From assembly GCA_017616015.1 (NCBI GenBank), contig JAFZYY010000006.1:1-64000 (forward strand): a DNA stretch of 64,000 bases. Direction: 5' to 3'. Under the pieces are notes generated by a model. It was not told where the DNA came from and did not search any database. It saw nothing but the letters and a program-made list of their open reading frames with translations. The position numbers and the translations under genes are program-made. Below are positions 1 through 7,808 of this stretch, piece after piece. The stretch is from Alphaproteobacteria bacterium. Its GTDB lineage: Bacteria > Pseudomonadota > Alphaproteobacteria > CAAGCB01 > CAG-977. How positions within the stretch are numbered: the stretch's first letter is position 1; each line of letters opens with the position of its first letter.

Positions 1-15
1 ACATCATTCATCTTT

Positions 16-77
16 AACTCCTTAGTTTCAGTTGCAGTTGCCAGACCGCAGTCTGAGTTTACCTAAGGAGTTTTTTT
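16..77 (+). terminator. Terminator-like branched hairpin at the window edge
   Basis: A 10-bp stem (AACTCCTTAG at 16-25 with CTAAGGAGTT at 63-72) encloses a smaller CAGAC-CGCA-GTCTG hairpin and is followed by a T run. It looks like the intrinsic terminator, or structured 3' end, of something transcribed rightward from outside the window. No gene was recognised in bases 1-100. Confidence 0.5.
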
Positions 78-102
78 GTGCATAGCTATAAGCTTTCCGG
101 AA

Positions 103-125
103 CCACGCGCCTAGCGCGTGGTTTT
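103..125 (+). terminator. Second hairpin, 8-bp GC-rich stem plus T run
   Basis: CCACGCGC and GCGCGTGG pair around a CTA loop and are followed by TTTT. It follows the first hairpin by about 30 bases. Such paired hairpins can be back-to-back terminators or the right end of an IS200/IS605-like element. No transposase is visible here, so the identity stays open. Confidence 0.4.
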
Positions 126-133
126 CGCTTTAC

Positions 134-160
134 AAAAAAGCCTCCCGAAGGAGGCTTTTT
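134..160 (-). terminator. Intrinsic terminator after the first HNH-like gene
   Basis: AAGCCTCC and GGAGGCTT pair, with A and T runs on both sides, just past the stop of the minus-strand gene ending at 164. It could work in both directions. Confidence 0.8.
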
Positions 161-163
161 CAA

Positions 164-925
164 TTACCGTTCAGCGCCTTTGCGCTTCGCTATCTCGGCC
201 ATAGAAAATTTCTTACCGCCTTTATCGTCATTCTTCGGCGCGGGAGCGAATTTATTCAATTCGCTTTTACGCTTAGCCGCGTCGGCAACATGTTCGGGCT
301 TGTAAATCTGCGGATAATTATTCGGATTGACGCGGGAGCTGTAATTCGGTTTCACCGGCTGATTTTCCTTGGTATATCCGAATTTTTTCGGATCATAAAT
401 CATTTCGTCAGAATACGGCAACAATACCGTGCGCGAATCCCCTTCGTTCATTCCCTGAATCTGTTTGTCCAATACGTCGTGATGCCATTGATCATGCGGA
501 TACAACGGCGTCAGAATGAAATTGGAAAATTCGTTTTTACCACCGCCGTGAATCGGCAGTTTGTGATGCACATTGTAACCGTTAACGGATTTTCCTTCCG
601 CCATGCGCGCAATATCGGCGTCCGTCATACCCAACTTATCTTTCAATTCCTGAGCATGTTCTTTTGCCAACATCTTCAAAAATTTGGAACGGACACCTTC
701 CTGTCCTTCGGAGCCCTGAAATTCGGCGCGTTTGGCTTTACGTTCCGCGCTGGACGGAATTTTGTATTCAACTTCCGTCAGTTTCAAACCATGGATCGTA
801 TCAAAGGAAAATTCCTTCGGTTGTTTTGCAACGGCCTGGGAAGACTGATGATTTTTATTGCCTTTTTTCCCCTTGCCTTTTTTACGCTCGCGTTTGGTAT
901 GAACCATTCTTTCTTCAGGAAGCAT
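164..925 (-). CDS. HNH-like putative nuclease, paralogue 1 (253 aa)
   Basis: Not recognised as a named family. The central region reads VHHKLPIHGGGKNEFSNF and continues to HDQWHH. This His-His, Asn, Asn and His spacing resembles the beta-beta-alpha-metal (HNH) nuclease fold, so DNase or RNase activity is inferred. The N-terminus is very Lys-rich and there is no signal peptide. The protein ends in a basic tail (AEIAKRKGAER). ATG is preceded by AGAAGGAG at good distance. A paralogue (1098-1949) lies immediately upstream in the same orientation and shares the whole segment from FSFDTIHGLKL to YKPEHV. The two differ in N-terminus and extreme C-terminus, as expected of a toxin or effector family with a conserved core. 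No immunity gene is evident next to it. Confidence 0.7.
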   Translation of the reverse strand: MLPEERMVHTKRERKKGKGKKGNKNHQSSQAVAKQPKEFSFDTIHGLKLTEVEYKIPSSAERKAKRAEFQGSEGQEGVRSKFLKMLAKEHAQELKDKLGMTDADIARMAEGKSVNGYNVHHKLPIHGGGKNEFSNFILTPLYPHDQWHHDVLDKQIQGMNEGDSRTVLLPYSDEMIYDPKKFGYTKENQPVKPNYSSRVNPNNYPQIYKPEHVADAAKRKSELNKFAPAPKNDDKGGKKFSMAEIAKRKGAER

Positions 926-1042
926 ATTAATTCTCCTTCTTCTTAAAAAATATCTTTAAGATCATCATACGAAAAATAGACAAAAAAAACCAACAAAAAA
1001 AATAATTTTTTTCAGATTTTTATGACACTCTTTCACACGGGC

Positions 1043-1083
1043 AAAAAAATGCGAGGCTCCGTTTCCGGTGCCCCGCATTTTTT
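1043..1083 (-). terminator. Intrinsic terminator between the HNH-like paralogues
   Basis: Imperfect stem (ATGCG-GGC-CCG with CGG-GCC-CGCAT, loop TTTC) flanked by A and T runs, downstream of the minus-strand stop at 1098. The two paralogues therefore probably have separate transcripts. Confidence 0.7.
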
Positions 1084-1097
1084 CTAACTCTTTGATT

Positions 1098-1949
1098 TTA
1101 ATCCCGCTGACGACTCTTCATAAATTTCCGAACCGGCAATGATTTCTGTTTCTTTGCAGCGTTATTCTGCAAAGCCTGCTGGCGCTCCTGAGCTTTTCTG
1201 TCCAGATAAGCATAGAAACCCGCCATATCCTTCTGACGTTTCGCAACGCTGATGTGTTCGGGCTTATATAATTCGGGATAATTCGCCGGATCAACGTTGG
1301 AAACATAATTCGGCTGAACCGGCTGATTTTCCTTTGTAAATCCGAACTGCTTCGGATCATAAATCATTTCGTCCGTATACGGGATTTTGACTGTTCTGGT
1401 ATCGCCTTCCCGGATACCGATCAGCTGCGCGTCCATAACGTCCTTATGCCATTGATCGTGCGTATACAGCGGGGTCAGAATGAAATTGGAAAATTCATTT
1501 TTGCCGCCCCCGTGCAAAGCCAGTTTATGATGCACATTAAAACCGTTCGGCGTATAGCCCTGGCGCATTCCTTCAATGTCACGTTCCGTCAGTCCAAGTC
1601 TTTCCACCAACAAATCGGCGTGTTCGTTAGCCAGCATTTTCAAAAATTTGGAACGCATGCCTTCAACGATAACATTGCCTTGCTCATCTTTAACGCCGTT
1701 AAATTCTTCGCGTTTTGCCGTACGTTCCTCTTTGGACGGAACGGTATATTGAACTTCCTTAAGTTTTAATCCGTGAATGGTATCAAAAGAAAAATTACCG
1801 TCGCGCTGATCCTGATTATGAACGCCGTCGGGAAGGAATCCCCCGTTTTCATCATGATACTGATGCGGCGTAGCATTAGCATTAGCGTTATTGTTAGCGT
1901 TTGCTTTTATTTCTTCGCGCGAAGTGTAAAGATATTCTTTGTTTGACAT
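1098..1949 (-). CDS. HNH-like putative nuclease, paralogue 2 (283 aa)
   Basis: A close relative of the neighbouring 164-925 product. It keeps the same core: FSFDTIHGLKL, RSKFLKMLA, VHHKLALHGGGKNEFSNF, HDQWH, and TDEMIYDPKQFGFTKENQPV. The first 50 residues differ and include an Asn-Ala run encoded by a short repetitive tract (1869-1905). The C-terminus is basic (RKFMKSRQRD). No signal peptide or membrane segment. ATG is preceded by AAAGGTGG. HNH-type catalysis is inferred from the paired histidines, the two asparagines and the downstream HxxxH. Substrate, export route and any inhibitor are unknown. Confidence 0.7.
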   Translation of the reverse strand: MSNKEYLYTSREEIKANANNNANANATPHQYHDENGGFLPDGVHNQDQRDGNFSFDTIHGLKLKEVQYTVPSKEERTAKREEFNGVKDEQGNVIVEGMRSKFLKMLANEHADLLVERLGLTERDIEGMRQGYTPNGFNVHHKLALHGGGKNEFSNFILTPLYTHDQWHKDVMDAQLIGIREGDTRTVKIPYTDEMIYDPKQFGFTKENQPVQPNYVSNVDPANYPELYKPEHISVAKRQKDMAGFYAYLDRKAQERQQALQNNAAKKQKSLPVRKFMKSRQRD

Positions 1950-2071
1950 TAACGGCCACCTTTAAAAAGACAGAAACATTCTTCGGATTTTCACCGATCT
2001 CTTGACAAAAAATATACAAAAAAAAGAAAGGAATGTCCAGAAAAAAGCGACCGGCAAAAATCGACGCCGAA

Positions 2072-2380
2072 TTACTCCTGCGTCTCGTTTGTCGGAATAT
2101 CCTGACAGCGGAAATAAACGCGATGCGGAAAAAAAACGCGGCAGGACCAGTATTTATGTCCGTCATAAGCCGCCTCCCTGTTTGTTTTCTGACATTCTTC
2201 CTGTGCCATCTTAATGATTTCATTCGCGTTGGTAGAAAACGAGTTGTAGCAAATCGCCACCCGATCCGGCTTAGATTCTCCGACCGTGTACGGAGACCCC
2301 GCCTCGCGTCTGGAGTCGACGAAAGGTTTCTGAAAACAGCCTCCGAGAAGCAATAATAGTAAAAAAGCCGCTTTTTTCAT
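2072..2380 (-). CDS. Small putative lipoprotein (102 aa)
   Basis: The N-terminus is a lipoprotein signal: MKK, a run of leucines, then LLGGC with the lipobox cysteine at residue 16 or so. The mature part has four further cysteines (ICYN, EECQ, WSCR, FRCQ) that could form disulfides in the periplasm. The ATG at 2380 was chosen over an upstream in-frame TTG at 2410 because it starts the signal peptide cleanly; its ribosome site is weak. No family recognised. It stands alone, divergent from the DHH pair. Confidence 0.65.
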   Translation of the reverse strand: MKKAAFLLLLLLGGCFQKPFVDSRREAGSPYTVGESKPDRVAICYNSFSTNANEIIKMAQEECQKTNREAAYDGHKYWSCRVFFPHRVYFRCQDIPTNETQE

Positions 2381-2549
2381 ATCAGTTCTGACGGTTTCCT
2401 TATCAAACAAACCGTTTTATCATCTCTGAAAACGGCCGGAGTTTCAACAATGAAAACGTTTTTTTTCATTTTGCCAAAGCTTTGGTTGATTTTAACCGCG
2501 TATTTCGCCTATTCTTATAAAACAGATGTAAAAAAAGAAGGAGCTTTTT

Positions 2550-3476
2550 ATGCTGGCGAAAAAAAGACTGCTGACACGCAGCGATTTTGACGGTCTCGTT
2601 TGTGCCGCTCTGTTAAAAGAGCTGGGAATCATTGACGAAATACAATTTGTTCACCCCAAAGATATGCAGGACGGCAGAATATCCATTACGGATATGGATA
2701 TAACGGCCAATCTGCCCTACGTTGAAGGAGTCGACATCGCTTTCGATCACCACATCAGCGAATTGGCACGCGTCAACAGTCCTCCGAATCACATCGTTTA
2801 CCCGAACGCTCCTTCCGCGGCGCGCGTCGTATATGAATACTACGGCGCTGAAAAAAGATTCACCAATTTGCCTCCTTCCTTAATGGAAGCCGTAGACGTC
2901 GCCGATTCCGCAAAATATACGGAAGACCAAATCCTTAACCCGACAGGGTGGGTTTTGCTGACGTTTATTATGGATCCCAGAACCGGATTGGGACGATTTA
3001 AAAATTTCCGCATCAACAATTATTCCTTAATGATGAAGCTGGTTGATTTATGCCGGACTCAGAGCATTGATGAAATCCTGAAAGACGAAGACGTTCAGGA
3101 ACGTGTCCAGCTGTACATGGAACACAAAGAAAAATTCGTTGATCAGCTGAAAAAATGCACACAGATACATAAAAACGCGGCGCATCTCAACTTACGCAAC
3201 GAAGAAATCATTTACGCCGGAAACAGATTCGTTATTTACGCCCTTTTCCCGCAAATTAATATTTCCGTTCATGAAATGTGGGGCAAGAATAAAAGAAATG
3301 TCGTATTCGCTGTCGGAAAATCGATTTTCAACCGCACCTCTAAGATGAATATCGGCGAATTTCTGTTGCAATACGGCGGCGGCGGTCATGCCACGGCCGG
3401 CACGTGTCAGGTTCATATCGATGAAGCCGACAAAGTCCGGCAGGAAATTATCACCGCTATGATTCAGGACGTTTAG
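2550..3476 (+). CDS. DHH/DHHA1-family phosphoesterase 1 (308 aa)
   Basis: Phosphoesterase of the DHH superfamily, which hydrolyses phosphodiester or phosphoanhydride bonds using divalent metals; relatives in alphaproteobacteria are annotated as exopolyphosphatase-like. Motif I is SDFDGLVCA near the N-terminus, the DHH motif is AFDHHISE around residue 73, and the C-terminal DHHA1 part carries GGGGHATAGTC. Cytoplasmic, no signal peptide. ATG is preceded by AAGAAGGAG. The next gene is a full-length paralogue 15 bases downstream, so the two are surely cotranscribed and may act as a pair. The natural substrate (polyphosphate, pAp, short oligonucleotide) cannot be told from sequence. Confidence 0.85.
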   Translation: MLAKKRLLTRSDFDGLVCAALLKELGIIDEIQFVHPKDMQDGRISITDMDITANLPYVEGVDIAFDHHISELARVNSPPNHIVYPNAPSAARVVYEYYGAEKRFTNLPPSLMEAVDVADSAKYTEDQILNPTGWVLLTFIMDPRTGLGRFKNFRINNYSLMMKLVDLCRTQSIDEILKDEDVQERVQLYMEHKEKFVDQLKKCTQIHKNAAHLNLRNEEIIYAGNRFVIYALFPQINISVHEMWGKNKRNVVFAVGKSIFNRTSKMNIGEFLLQYGGGGHATAGTCQVHIDEADKVRQEIITAMIQDV

Positions 3477-3491
3477 TTTCGGAGCTTCGCT

Positions 3492-4442
3492 ATGGTTGAC
3501 GACAGATTCCGTTTGGTCACGCGCAGTGATTTTGACGGGTTGGTTTGCGCTGTTTTGTTAAAAGAACTGGATTTGATCGACGACATCAAATTCGTTCACC
3601 CGAAAGACGTACAGGACGGTCTGGTTGATATACGGCAAGGCGACATCATTACAAACCTGCCGTATTCCAAAGAGGCTTCGTATGTTTTCGATCACCATAT
3701 CAGCGAATTGGCGCGCGTAGGACATAAAAGCAACAGCTATATCAATCCGCAGGCGCCTTCGGCGGCGCGCGTCGTATGGGATACTTTCGGCGGAAAAAGC
3801 CGTTTTGCCAACATTTCCGAAGAAATGATGACGGCTGTGGACAAAGCCGACAGTGCGGATTATACGATTGACGATATTCTGCACCCGACCGGTTGGACTT
3901 TGCTGAGCTTTATCATGGATTCCCGCACCGGTTTGGGACGGTTCCATAACTTCAGAGTATCCAATTATCAGCTGATGATGAATCTGATTGATTTCTGCCG
4001 TTCAAACGATCCCGAAGACATGCTGGAAATGCCGGACGTTAAAGAACGCGTCGATTTATATTTTTCTTATCAGGACAAATTTATCGACCAGCTTAAAAAG
4101 CAAACGACTCTTTACAAAAATCTGGCTTATGTCGATCTTTTAAACGAAGATGTTATCTATCCGGGCAACCGCTTTATGATTTACGCTTTGTATCCTGAGA
4201 TCAACGTATCAATGCACGCAATGTGGCGCATTAACGGTCAGCGGGTTGTTTACGCCGTCGGAAAATCCATTCTGAACAGAACAAATATTATCAACATCGG
4301 CGAATTGCTGCTCGGCTACGGCGGCGGCGGACACGGCAACGTCGGCACCTGCCAAATTGATTTGGATCAGGCGGCGGGCGTTAAAGACGAACTGATTTCC
4401 ATTCTGACGGATCCGCAATATAATCAGCAGAACGAACAATAA
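3492..4442 (+). CDS. DHH/DHHA1-family phosphoesterase 2 (316 aa)
   Basis: Tandem paralogue of the preceding gene, colinear over its whole length. It keeps SDFDGLVCAVLLKEL, the DHH motif VFDHHISE, HPTGW-LSFIMDSRTGLGRF, and GGGGHGNVGTC at the C-terminal substrate-binding part. The start ATG is 15 bases after the first gene's stop, with CGGAG as ribosome site. The pair ends at a strong terminator. Both copies retain the metal-binding residues, so neither looks like a decayed duplicate; a heterodimer or split substrate range is possible but unproven. Confidence 0.85.
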   Translation: MVDDRFRLVTRSDFDGLVCAVLLKELDLIDDIKFVHPKDVQDGLVDIRQGDIITNLPYSKEASYVFDHHISELARVGHKSNSYINPQAPSAARVVWDTFGGKSRFANISEEMMTAVDKADSADYTIDDILHPTGWTLLSFIMDSRTGLGRFHNFRVSNYQLMMNLIDFCRSNDPEDMLEMPDVKERVDLYFSYQDKFIDQLKKQTTLYKNLAYVDLLNEDVIYPGNRFMIYALYPEINVSMHAMWRINGQRVVYAVGKSILNRTNIINIGELLLGYGGGGHGNVGTCQIDLDQAAGVKDELISILTDPQYNQQNEQ

Positions 4443-4471
4443 AAAAAGCCCCGCGAGGGGCTTCTTTTTTT
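4441..4471 (+). terminator. Intrinsic terminator after the DHH pair
   Basis: AAGCCCC and GGGGCTT around a GCGA loop, A run before and T run after. It can serve both the DHH operon and the minus-strand tRNA-Phe. Confidence 0.85.
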
Positions 4472-4473
4472 AA

Positions 4474-4549
4474 TGGTGCCTGGGGACGGAATCGAACCGC
4501 CGACACGGGGATTTTCAGTCCCCTGCTCTACCGACTGAGCTACCCAGGC
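4474..4549 (-). tRNA. tRNA-Phe (GAA)
   Basis: Full cloverleaf on the minus strand: acceptor GCCTGGG pairs with CCCAGGC, the anticodon loop CTGAAAA sits in a GGGGA/TCCCC stem, the T loop is GGTTCGATTCC, and CCA is encoded. It follows yacG, an arrangement common in alphaproteobacteria. Confidence 0.97.
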
Positions 4550-4582
4550 GCCGTACAGGAAGAGTTTATACCCGATTCAAAA

Positions 4583-4801
4583 TCACCTGTCCATATCTTT
4601 TTCATTTTTTTCTTCAGTTTCTTCTTCCTCATCGGATTCAATCACGTAAGCCCCCGTCAGCCAACGATTCAAATCAATATCGGCGCACCGTTTGGAACAG
4701 AACGGTTTATACAGGAAAACCGTCGGTTTGCCGCAAATCGGACATTTCATATCCAACGCCGGCAAATCCGAAGGGCGTTCAAACACGTTAGGCTTTCTCA
4801 T
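4583..4801 (-). CDS. yacG: DNA gyrase inhibitor/zinc-binding protein YacG (72 aa)
   Basis: YacG binds GyrB and blocks gyrase binding to DNA in Escherichia coli. The zinc site is clear: CPICGKPT then [15 protein letters not shown], i.e. C-x2-C and C-x3-C. The tail is acidic ([15 protein letters not shown]). Its start overlaps the end of the RNase E/G gene by 14 bases, so the two are translationally coupled. maf-rng-yacG is a conserved alphaproteobacterial operon. Confidence 0.93.
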   Translation of the reverse strand: MRKPNVFERPSDLPALDMKCPICGKPTVFLYKPFCSKRCADIDLNRWLTGAYVIESDEEEETEEKNEKDMDR

Positions 4802-6059
4802 TTTTAATTCCTTCCACTTTAATTATTTCCGCAGTCTGTAATTTTATATTCGTTCCCAATCGCTCTTCAAGCGACCGAAGACAGGCGGAAACCGACTTTA
4901 GTACACCGGCAGGCGCGCTGACCAACACTTCCGTTTTCGGCACGGCGAACCAAAGCGATCGAATAATTTCAGCCGCGTTTCGTATCTCTTTTTGTTCAGA
5001 AGAAAACAGATCGAATATTGAGCGTTTTGTTTTTTCAACCGTCAGTTCGACCAATCCCAAAGAAGAAATGCCGCTGATAAAGATATTTTCGTTTTTCAGT
5101 TTTGAAAGCAATCGACTGATGACTTTTTTGTCTTTCCGGCCGGCAAAATCGATGATCATCTGCCCGCCCAGACTTTTCAGGCGAATCTGTTTTAAAATTT
5201 CGGGACAAGCTTCTTCATTTGCCGCAACTGCATGCCCCGAGCCGGCGTTGACGTCGAAACAAACGCAAGCCGCCGTCTGCTGCGTAATCAAAAAACCGCC
5301 GGAAGGAAGAGGCGTTTTTTCCGCTCTGATCGTATCCATCGCTTCGTCCAAACGTTCTTTTTCCCAAACGCCGCCGACTTCGAAAGTCACGTTGAAGCCT
5401 TCTGTTTTTAATTGCGCCGATATTTCCGAATCGTCCGTAACGATTTCACTCAGAGTATCCCGATATTTTTCGGCATAAGTCAAAACGTCCCGCGGCGGTT
5501 GATAAAGCAATGCGGGCTTGTTGTTTCCCGACAATAAAGACTGCCATTTCTGTTTCAGCACTCCGATTTCCGAAGCGATTTGATTCAAATCCGCATTTTC
5601 CGCCGCCGTTCTGAACAGGACGCCTTCATTCGGCGCCAGAAGTTTCAGACGTTCTCTCGCTTCCTGACTTAACTGCTTGGAAAAAGCCGGCGCTTTTTGC
5701 GTCAGAGTCAATACGGCGTACCGACCGGAAAGAGTCGCCTTATATGAAGCTTCCGCTTCCTTTTCGGAAGTTTCCGGACGAACGATCCGCACGATTAAAC
5801 GGTCGCCTTCCGTCAGTTTCTCTTCCGACAGCGTCCCGTCCGGTCTCACATAAAAAGGCGGAGCGTTTAAATAAGCCGACCGACCGTTTCCCACGTCCAA
5901 AAACCAACCGGAACCGACAAAACGAACGGCTTGCGCCAAATAAAGCCCGCCCGTTTGCAAATCGTCTTTCCGGCAAACCGAGACTTCCAAAGGCTGTTCG
6001 GAATCATCAAATAACACGCAGACTTCTTCAAACGGTGAAAAACTGTGAACCAATCGCAT
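4788..6059 (-). CDS. rng: Short ribonuclease E/G family protein (423 aa)
   Basis: Endoribonuclease of the RNase E/G family, acting in mRNA decay or rRNA processing. An N-terminal S1-like part ([19 protein letters not shown]) is followed by the catalytic region with both metal-binding aspartates in CFDVNAGSG and [11 protein letters not shown]. It ends soon after the catalytic region ([17 protein letters not shown]) and shows no CPxC zinc-link, which RNase E and G normally use for dimerisation. At 423 aa it is shorter than RNase G (about 490). It sits 1 base after maf and overlaps yacG, both classical neighbours. Confidence 0.88.
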   Translation of the reverse strand: MRLVHSFSPFEEVCVLFDDSEQPLEVSVCRKDDLQTGGLYLAQAVRFVGSGWFLDVGNGRSAYLNAPPFYVRPDGTLSEEKLTEGDRLIVRIVRPETSEKEAEASYKATLSGRYAVLTLTQKAPAFSKQLSQEARERLKLLAPNEGVLFRTAAENADLNQIASEIGVLKQKWQSLLSGNNKPALLYQPPRDVLTYAEKYRDTLSEIVTDDSEISAQLKTEGFNVTFEVGGVWEKERLDEAMDTIRAEKTPLPSGGFLITQQTAACVCFDVNAGSGHAVAANEEACPEILKQIRLKSLGGQMIIDFAGRKDKKVISRLLSKLKNENIFISGISSLGLVELTVEKTKRSIFDLFSSEQKEIRNAAEIIRSLWFAVPKTEVLVSAPAGVLKSVSACLRSLEERLGTNIKLQTAEIIKVEGIKNEKA

Positions 6060-6060
6060 T

Positions 6061-6630
6061 TCAGTTAAAAGCTCCCGTTCCTTTTAACAAAGCGCCCGCT
6101 TCATACAATCCTATACCCACGACATTGGAATAAGAACCGATCACTTCTTTGATGAACAAAGCCGCCTGTCCCTGAATCGCATAGCCGCCGGCTTTGCCTT
6201 GCCATTCGCCGCAATCAAGATATTTTTGCTTGTCCGTTTCGTGCAATCGGGCAAAAACGACCGCCGTTTTCACCAAACGCGACGACACTTTGCCGTCCGG
6301 CCGGATCAGACAAATACCGCCATAGACGGTATGCCGCCGCCCGGAAAGCAGATTTAAACAAAAAGAAGCGTCCTGTATCGTTTCCGCTTTAGGCAGAATG
6401 CGCCGGCCGCAAGCAACAACGGTATCTGCCGCCAAAACAAAACGTCCCCGCTTCAACACCGCGATTTTTTTAGCTTTTGTTTCGGCCATGCGCAGAGCGT
6501 AACTCTGCGGGCTTTCGCCTTTCATCGGCGTTTCGTCAATGTCCGCCGGACATATTTCCGACGGCGTCACGCCAATCTGGCGCAACAAATCCAACCGCCG
6601 CGGAGAAGCCGAAGCCAGTATTAAATCCAT
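6061..6630 (-). CDS. maf: Maf-family nucleotide pyrophosphatase (189 aa)
   Basis: House-cleaning NTP pyrophosphatase that hydrolyses non-canonical nucleotides or dTTP/UTP. It starts with the signature MDLILASASPRRLDLL, and has DIDETP, AADTVV and the GYAIQGQAA region expected of the family. The ATG at 6630 is preceded by GGGAG; an in-frame TTG 24 bases upstream adds only a non-conserved extension. Its TGA is one base from the ATG of the RNase gene, so the two are coupled. Confidence 0.95.
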   Translation of the reverse strand: MDLILASASPRRLDLLRQIGVTPSEICPADIDETPMKGESPQSYALRMAETKAKKIAVLKRGRFVLAADTVVACGRRILPKAETIQDASFCLNLLSGRRHTVYGGICLIRPDGKVSSRLVKTAVVFARLHETDKQKYLDCGEWQGKAGGYAIQGQAALFIKEVIGSYSNVVGIGLYEAGALLKGTGAFN

Positions 6631-6652
6631 AAAAAAGCTCCCGTTTGTTACC

Positions 6653-6680
6653 AAAAAGGCGGATCCTGCCGACCCGCCCG
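6653..6680 (-). terminator. Weak terminator after dksA
   Basis: GGCGG-TC and GA-CCGCC pair around CTGCC, followed on the minus strand by TTTTT. It separates dksA from maf and may attenuate readthrough. Confidence 0.55.
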
Positions 6681-6702
6681 TTATTTAAAAAAAATAAAAA
6701 GA

Positions 6703-7119
6703 TTAGTCGTCACTGTATGTTTTTTCCATACGTTCATGACGTTCCTGAGCTTCAATCGACAACGTCGCAATCGGACGGGCGATTAAACGTTCCAAACCAA
6801 TCGGCTCGCCGGTTTCTTCGCAATAGCCGTAGGTACCGTCTTCTATCTTGCCCAAAGCGACGTCGATTTTTGAAATCACTTTGCGCATTCTGTCCCGCGT
6901 GCGCAGCTCCAAAGCTTTGTCCGCTTCCGCGGAAGCGCGATCGGAAATATCGGGGACGGTCATGCCGCCTTCTTTCAGATTGTCCAGCGTTTCTTCGGAA
7001 TCTTTTAACAATTCCGCGCGCCACGCCGTCAGTTTCTGACGAAAATATTCTTTCTGCATATCGTTCATAAACGGTTCGTCAGCAGAAGGTCTATATCCCT
7101 TAGGCAGTTGAATTCCCAT
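6703..7119 (-). CDS. dksA: RNA polymerase-binding factor DksA (138 aa)
   Basis: DksA binds the RNA polymerase secondary channel and, with ppGpp, controls rRNA and amino-acid promoters. A coiled-coil region with DISDRASAEADKALELRTRDR is followed by the globular end GYCEETGEPIGLERL and ARPIATLSIEAQERHE. Only one cysteine of the zinc finger remains (GYCEE), as is usual for alphaproteobacterial DksA. The ATG at 7119 (MGIQLP) has AGGTG close upstream; a GTG two codons earlier is the alternative. It lies downstream of fliX on the same strand. Confidence 0.95.
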   Translation of the reverse strand: MGIQLPKGYRPSADEPFMNDMQKEYFRQKLTAWRAELLKDSEETLDNLKEGGMTVPDISDRASAEADKALELRTRDRMRKVISKIDVALGKIEDGTYGYCEETGEPIGLERLIARPIATLSIEAQERHERMEKTYSDD

Positions 7120-7177
7120 GAACACCTCACTTGCTCGTTTAACTGTTTTTTTGTTTTACACCAAAACCATATAAAAA

Positions 7178-7615
7178 TCAAACATTGCTTGACAGCTTGG
7201 CCAACTCGACTTCCGCCCGCAATTCAATATCGTCCAGAATTCGGTTTAATTCTTCGTCCAGCCCCGCTTCCCGCTTGGTTCGCAAAGCCTGAGCCAATTC
7301 GATCAATTTGGATTTCGGCACGGAACCGGTCAAGATGGCCGCGCGCAAATCCTCCAGCTTATCCAAAAGATCGTTGCCGTGCGCCGCCGCCCGTTTCTTT
7401 TTGCCACCGTCCTGCAAAGCGTCGCCCACGGACTGCGCCGCCAGCAGAGCTTCCAATCCGCTGACTTCCGAAGCGGCGCTGACGGCGGAAGAGGACACTC
7501 CGTCCGTTTCTTCCAAAAAAGAAGCAAAAGAACCGTCCGTCGACGATGTCTTTGTCCCTTTGCGCGTTGAACCGACAGCTTTTGTTGCCCCTGTTGATCC
7601 GACTTTAATATTCAT
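7178..7615 (-). CDS. fliX: Flagellar assembly regulator FliX (145 aa)
   Basis: FliX couples flagellar assembly to sigma-54 transcription through FlbD in Caulobacter and relatives. The N-terminus MNIKVGSTGATKAVGSTRK and the C-terminal helical part (LDEELNRILDDIELRAEVELAKL) fit the family, as does the length. The ATG at 7615 has AAGGA 8 bases upstream; longer readings start inside the divergent promoter region. It is divergent from flgI, exactly as in other alphaproteobacteria, and the intergenic region holds a sigma-54 promoter facing flgI. Confidence 0.88.
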   Translation of the reverse strand: MNIKVGSTGATKAVGSTRKGTKTSSTDGSFASFLEETDGVSSSAVSAASEVSGLEALLAAQSVGDALQDGGKKKRAAAHGNDLLDKLEDLRAAILTGSVPKSKLIELAQALRTKREAGLDEELNRILDDIELRAEVELAKLSSNV

Positions 7616-7744
7616 GTGTTTTTCCTTATTCAGATGATTTCGATCCAGTATACAGCATTCCTTGCCGTTTAAAAACCGGCAAATTTTGCCCGGTTCTTTT
7701 TTTGACTTTTTATTTTTCTCTCGTCTTTCGCCAAAAACAAAATT

Positions 7745-7760
7745 TGGCACGATTTTCGCA
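7745..7760 (+). promoter_or_regulatory. Sigma-54 promoter for the flgI operon
   Basis: TGGCACG-N4-TCGCA with GG and GC separated by exactly 10 bases matches the -24/-12 consensus (TGGCACG-N4-TTGCA) with one mismatch. It lies 49 bases upstream of the flgI ATG, facing the flagellar genes. Alphaproteobacterial rod, ring and hook operons are commonly RpoN/FlbD-dependent. Confidence 0.8.
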
Positions 7761-7808
7761 TCTAATCTTACAGATGTTTTTTGCTCAACGCATGAAAAGA
7801 GGCCGGGC

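Noticed and set aside
6703-7119. DksA with only one zinc-finger cysteine as an anomaly
   Set aside because: The GYCEETGEPIG form is normal for alphaproteobacterial DksA.
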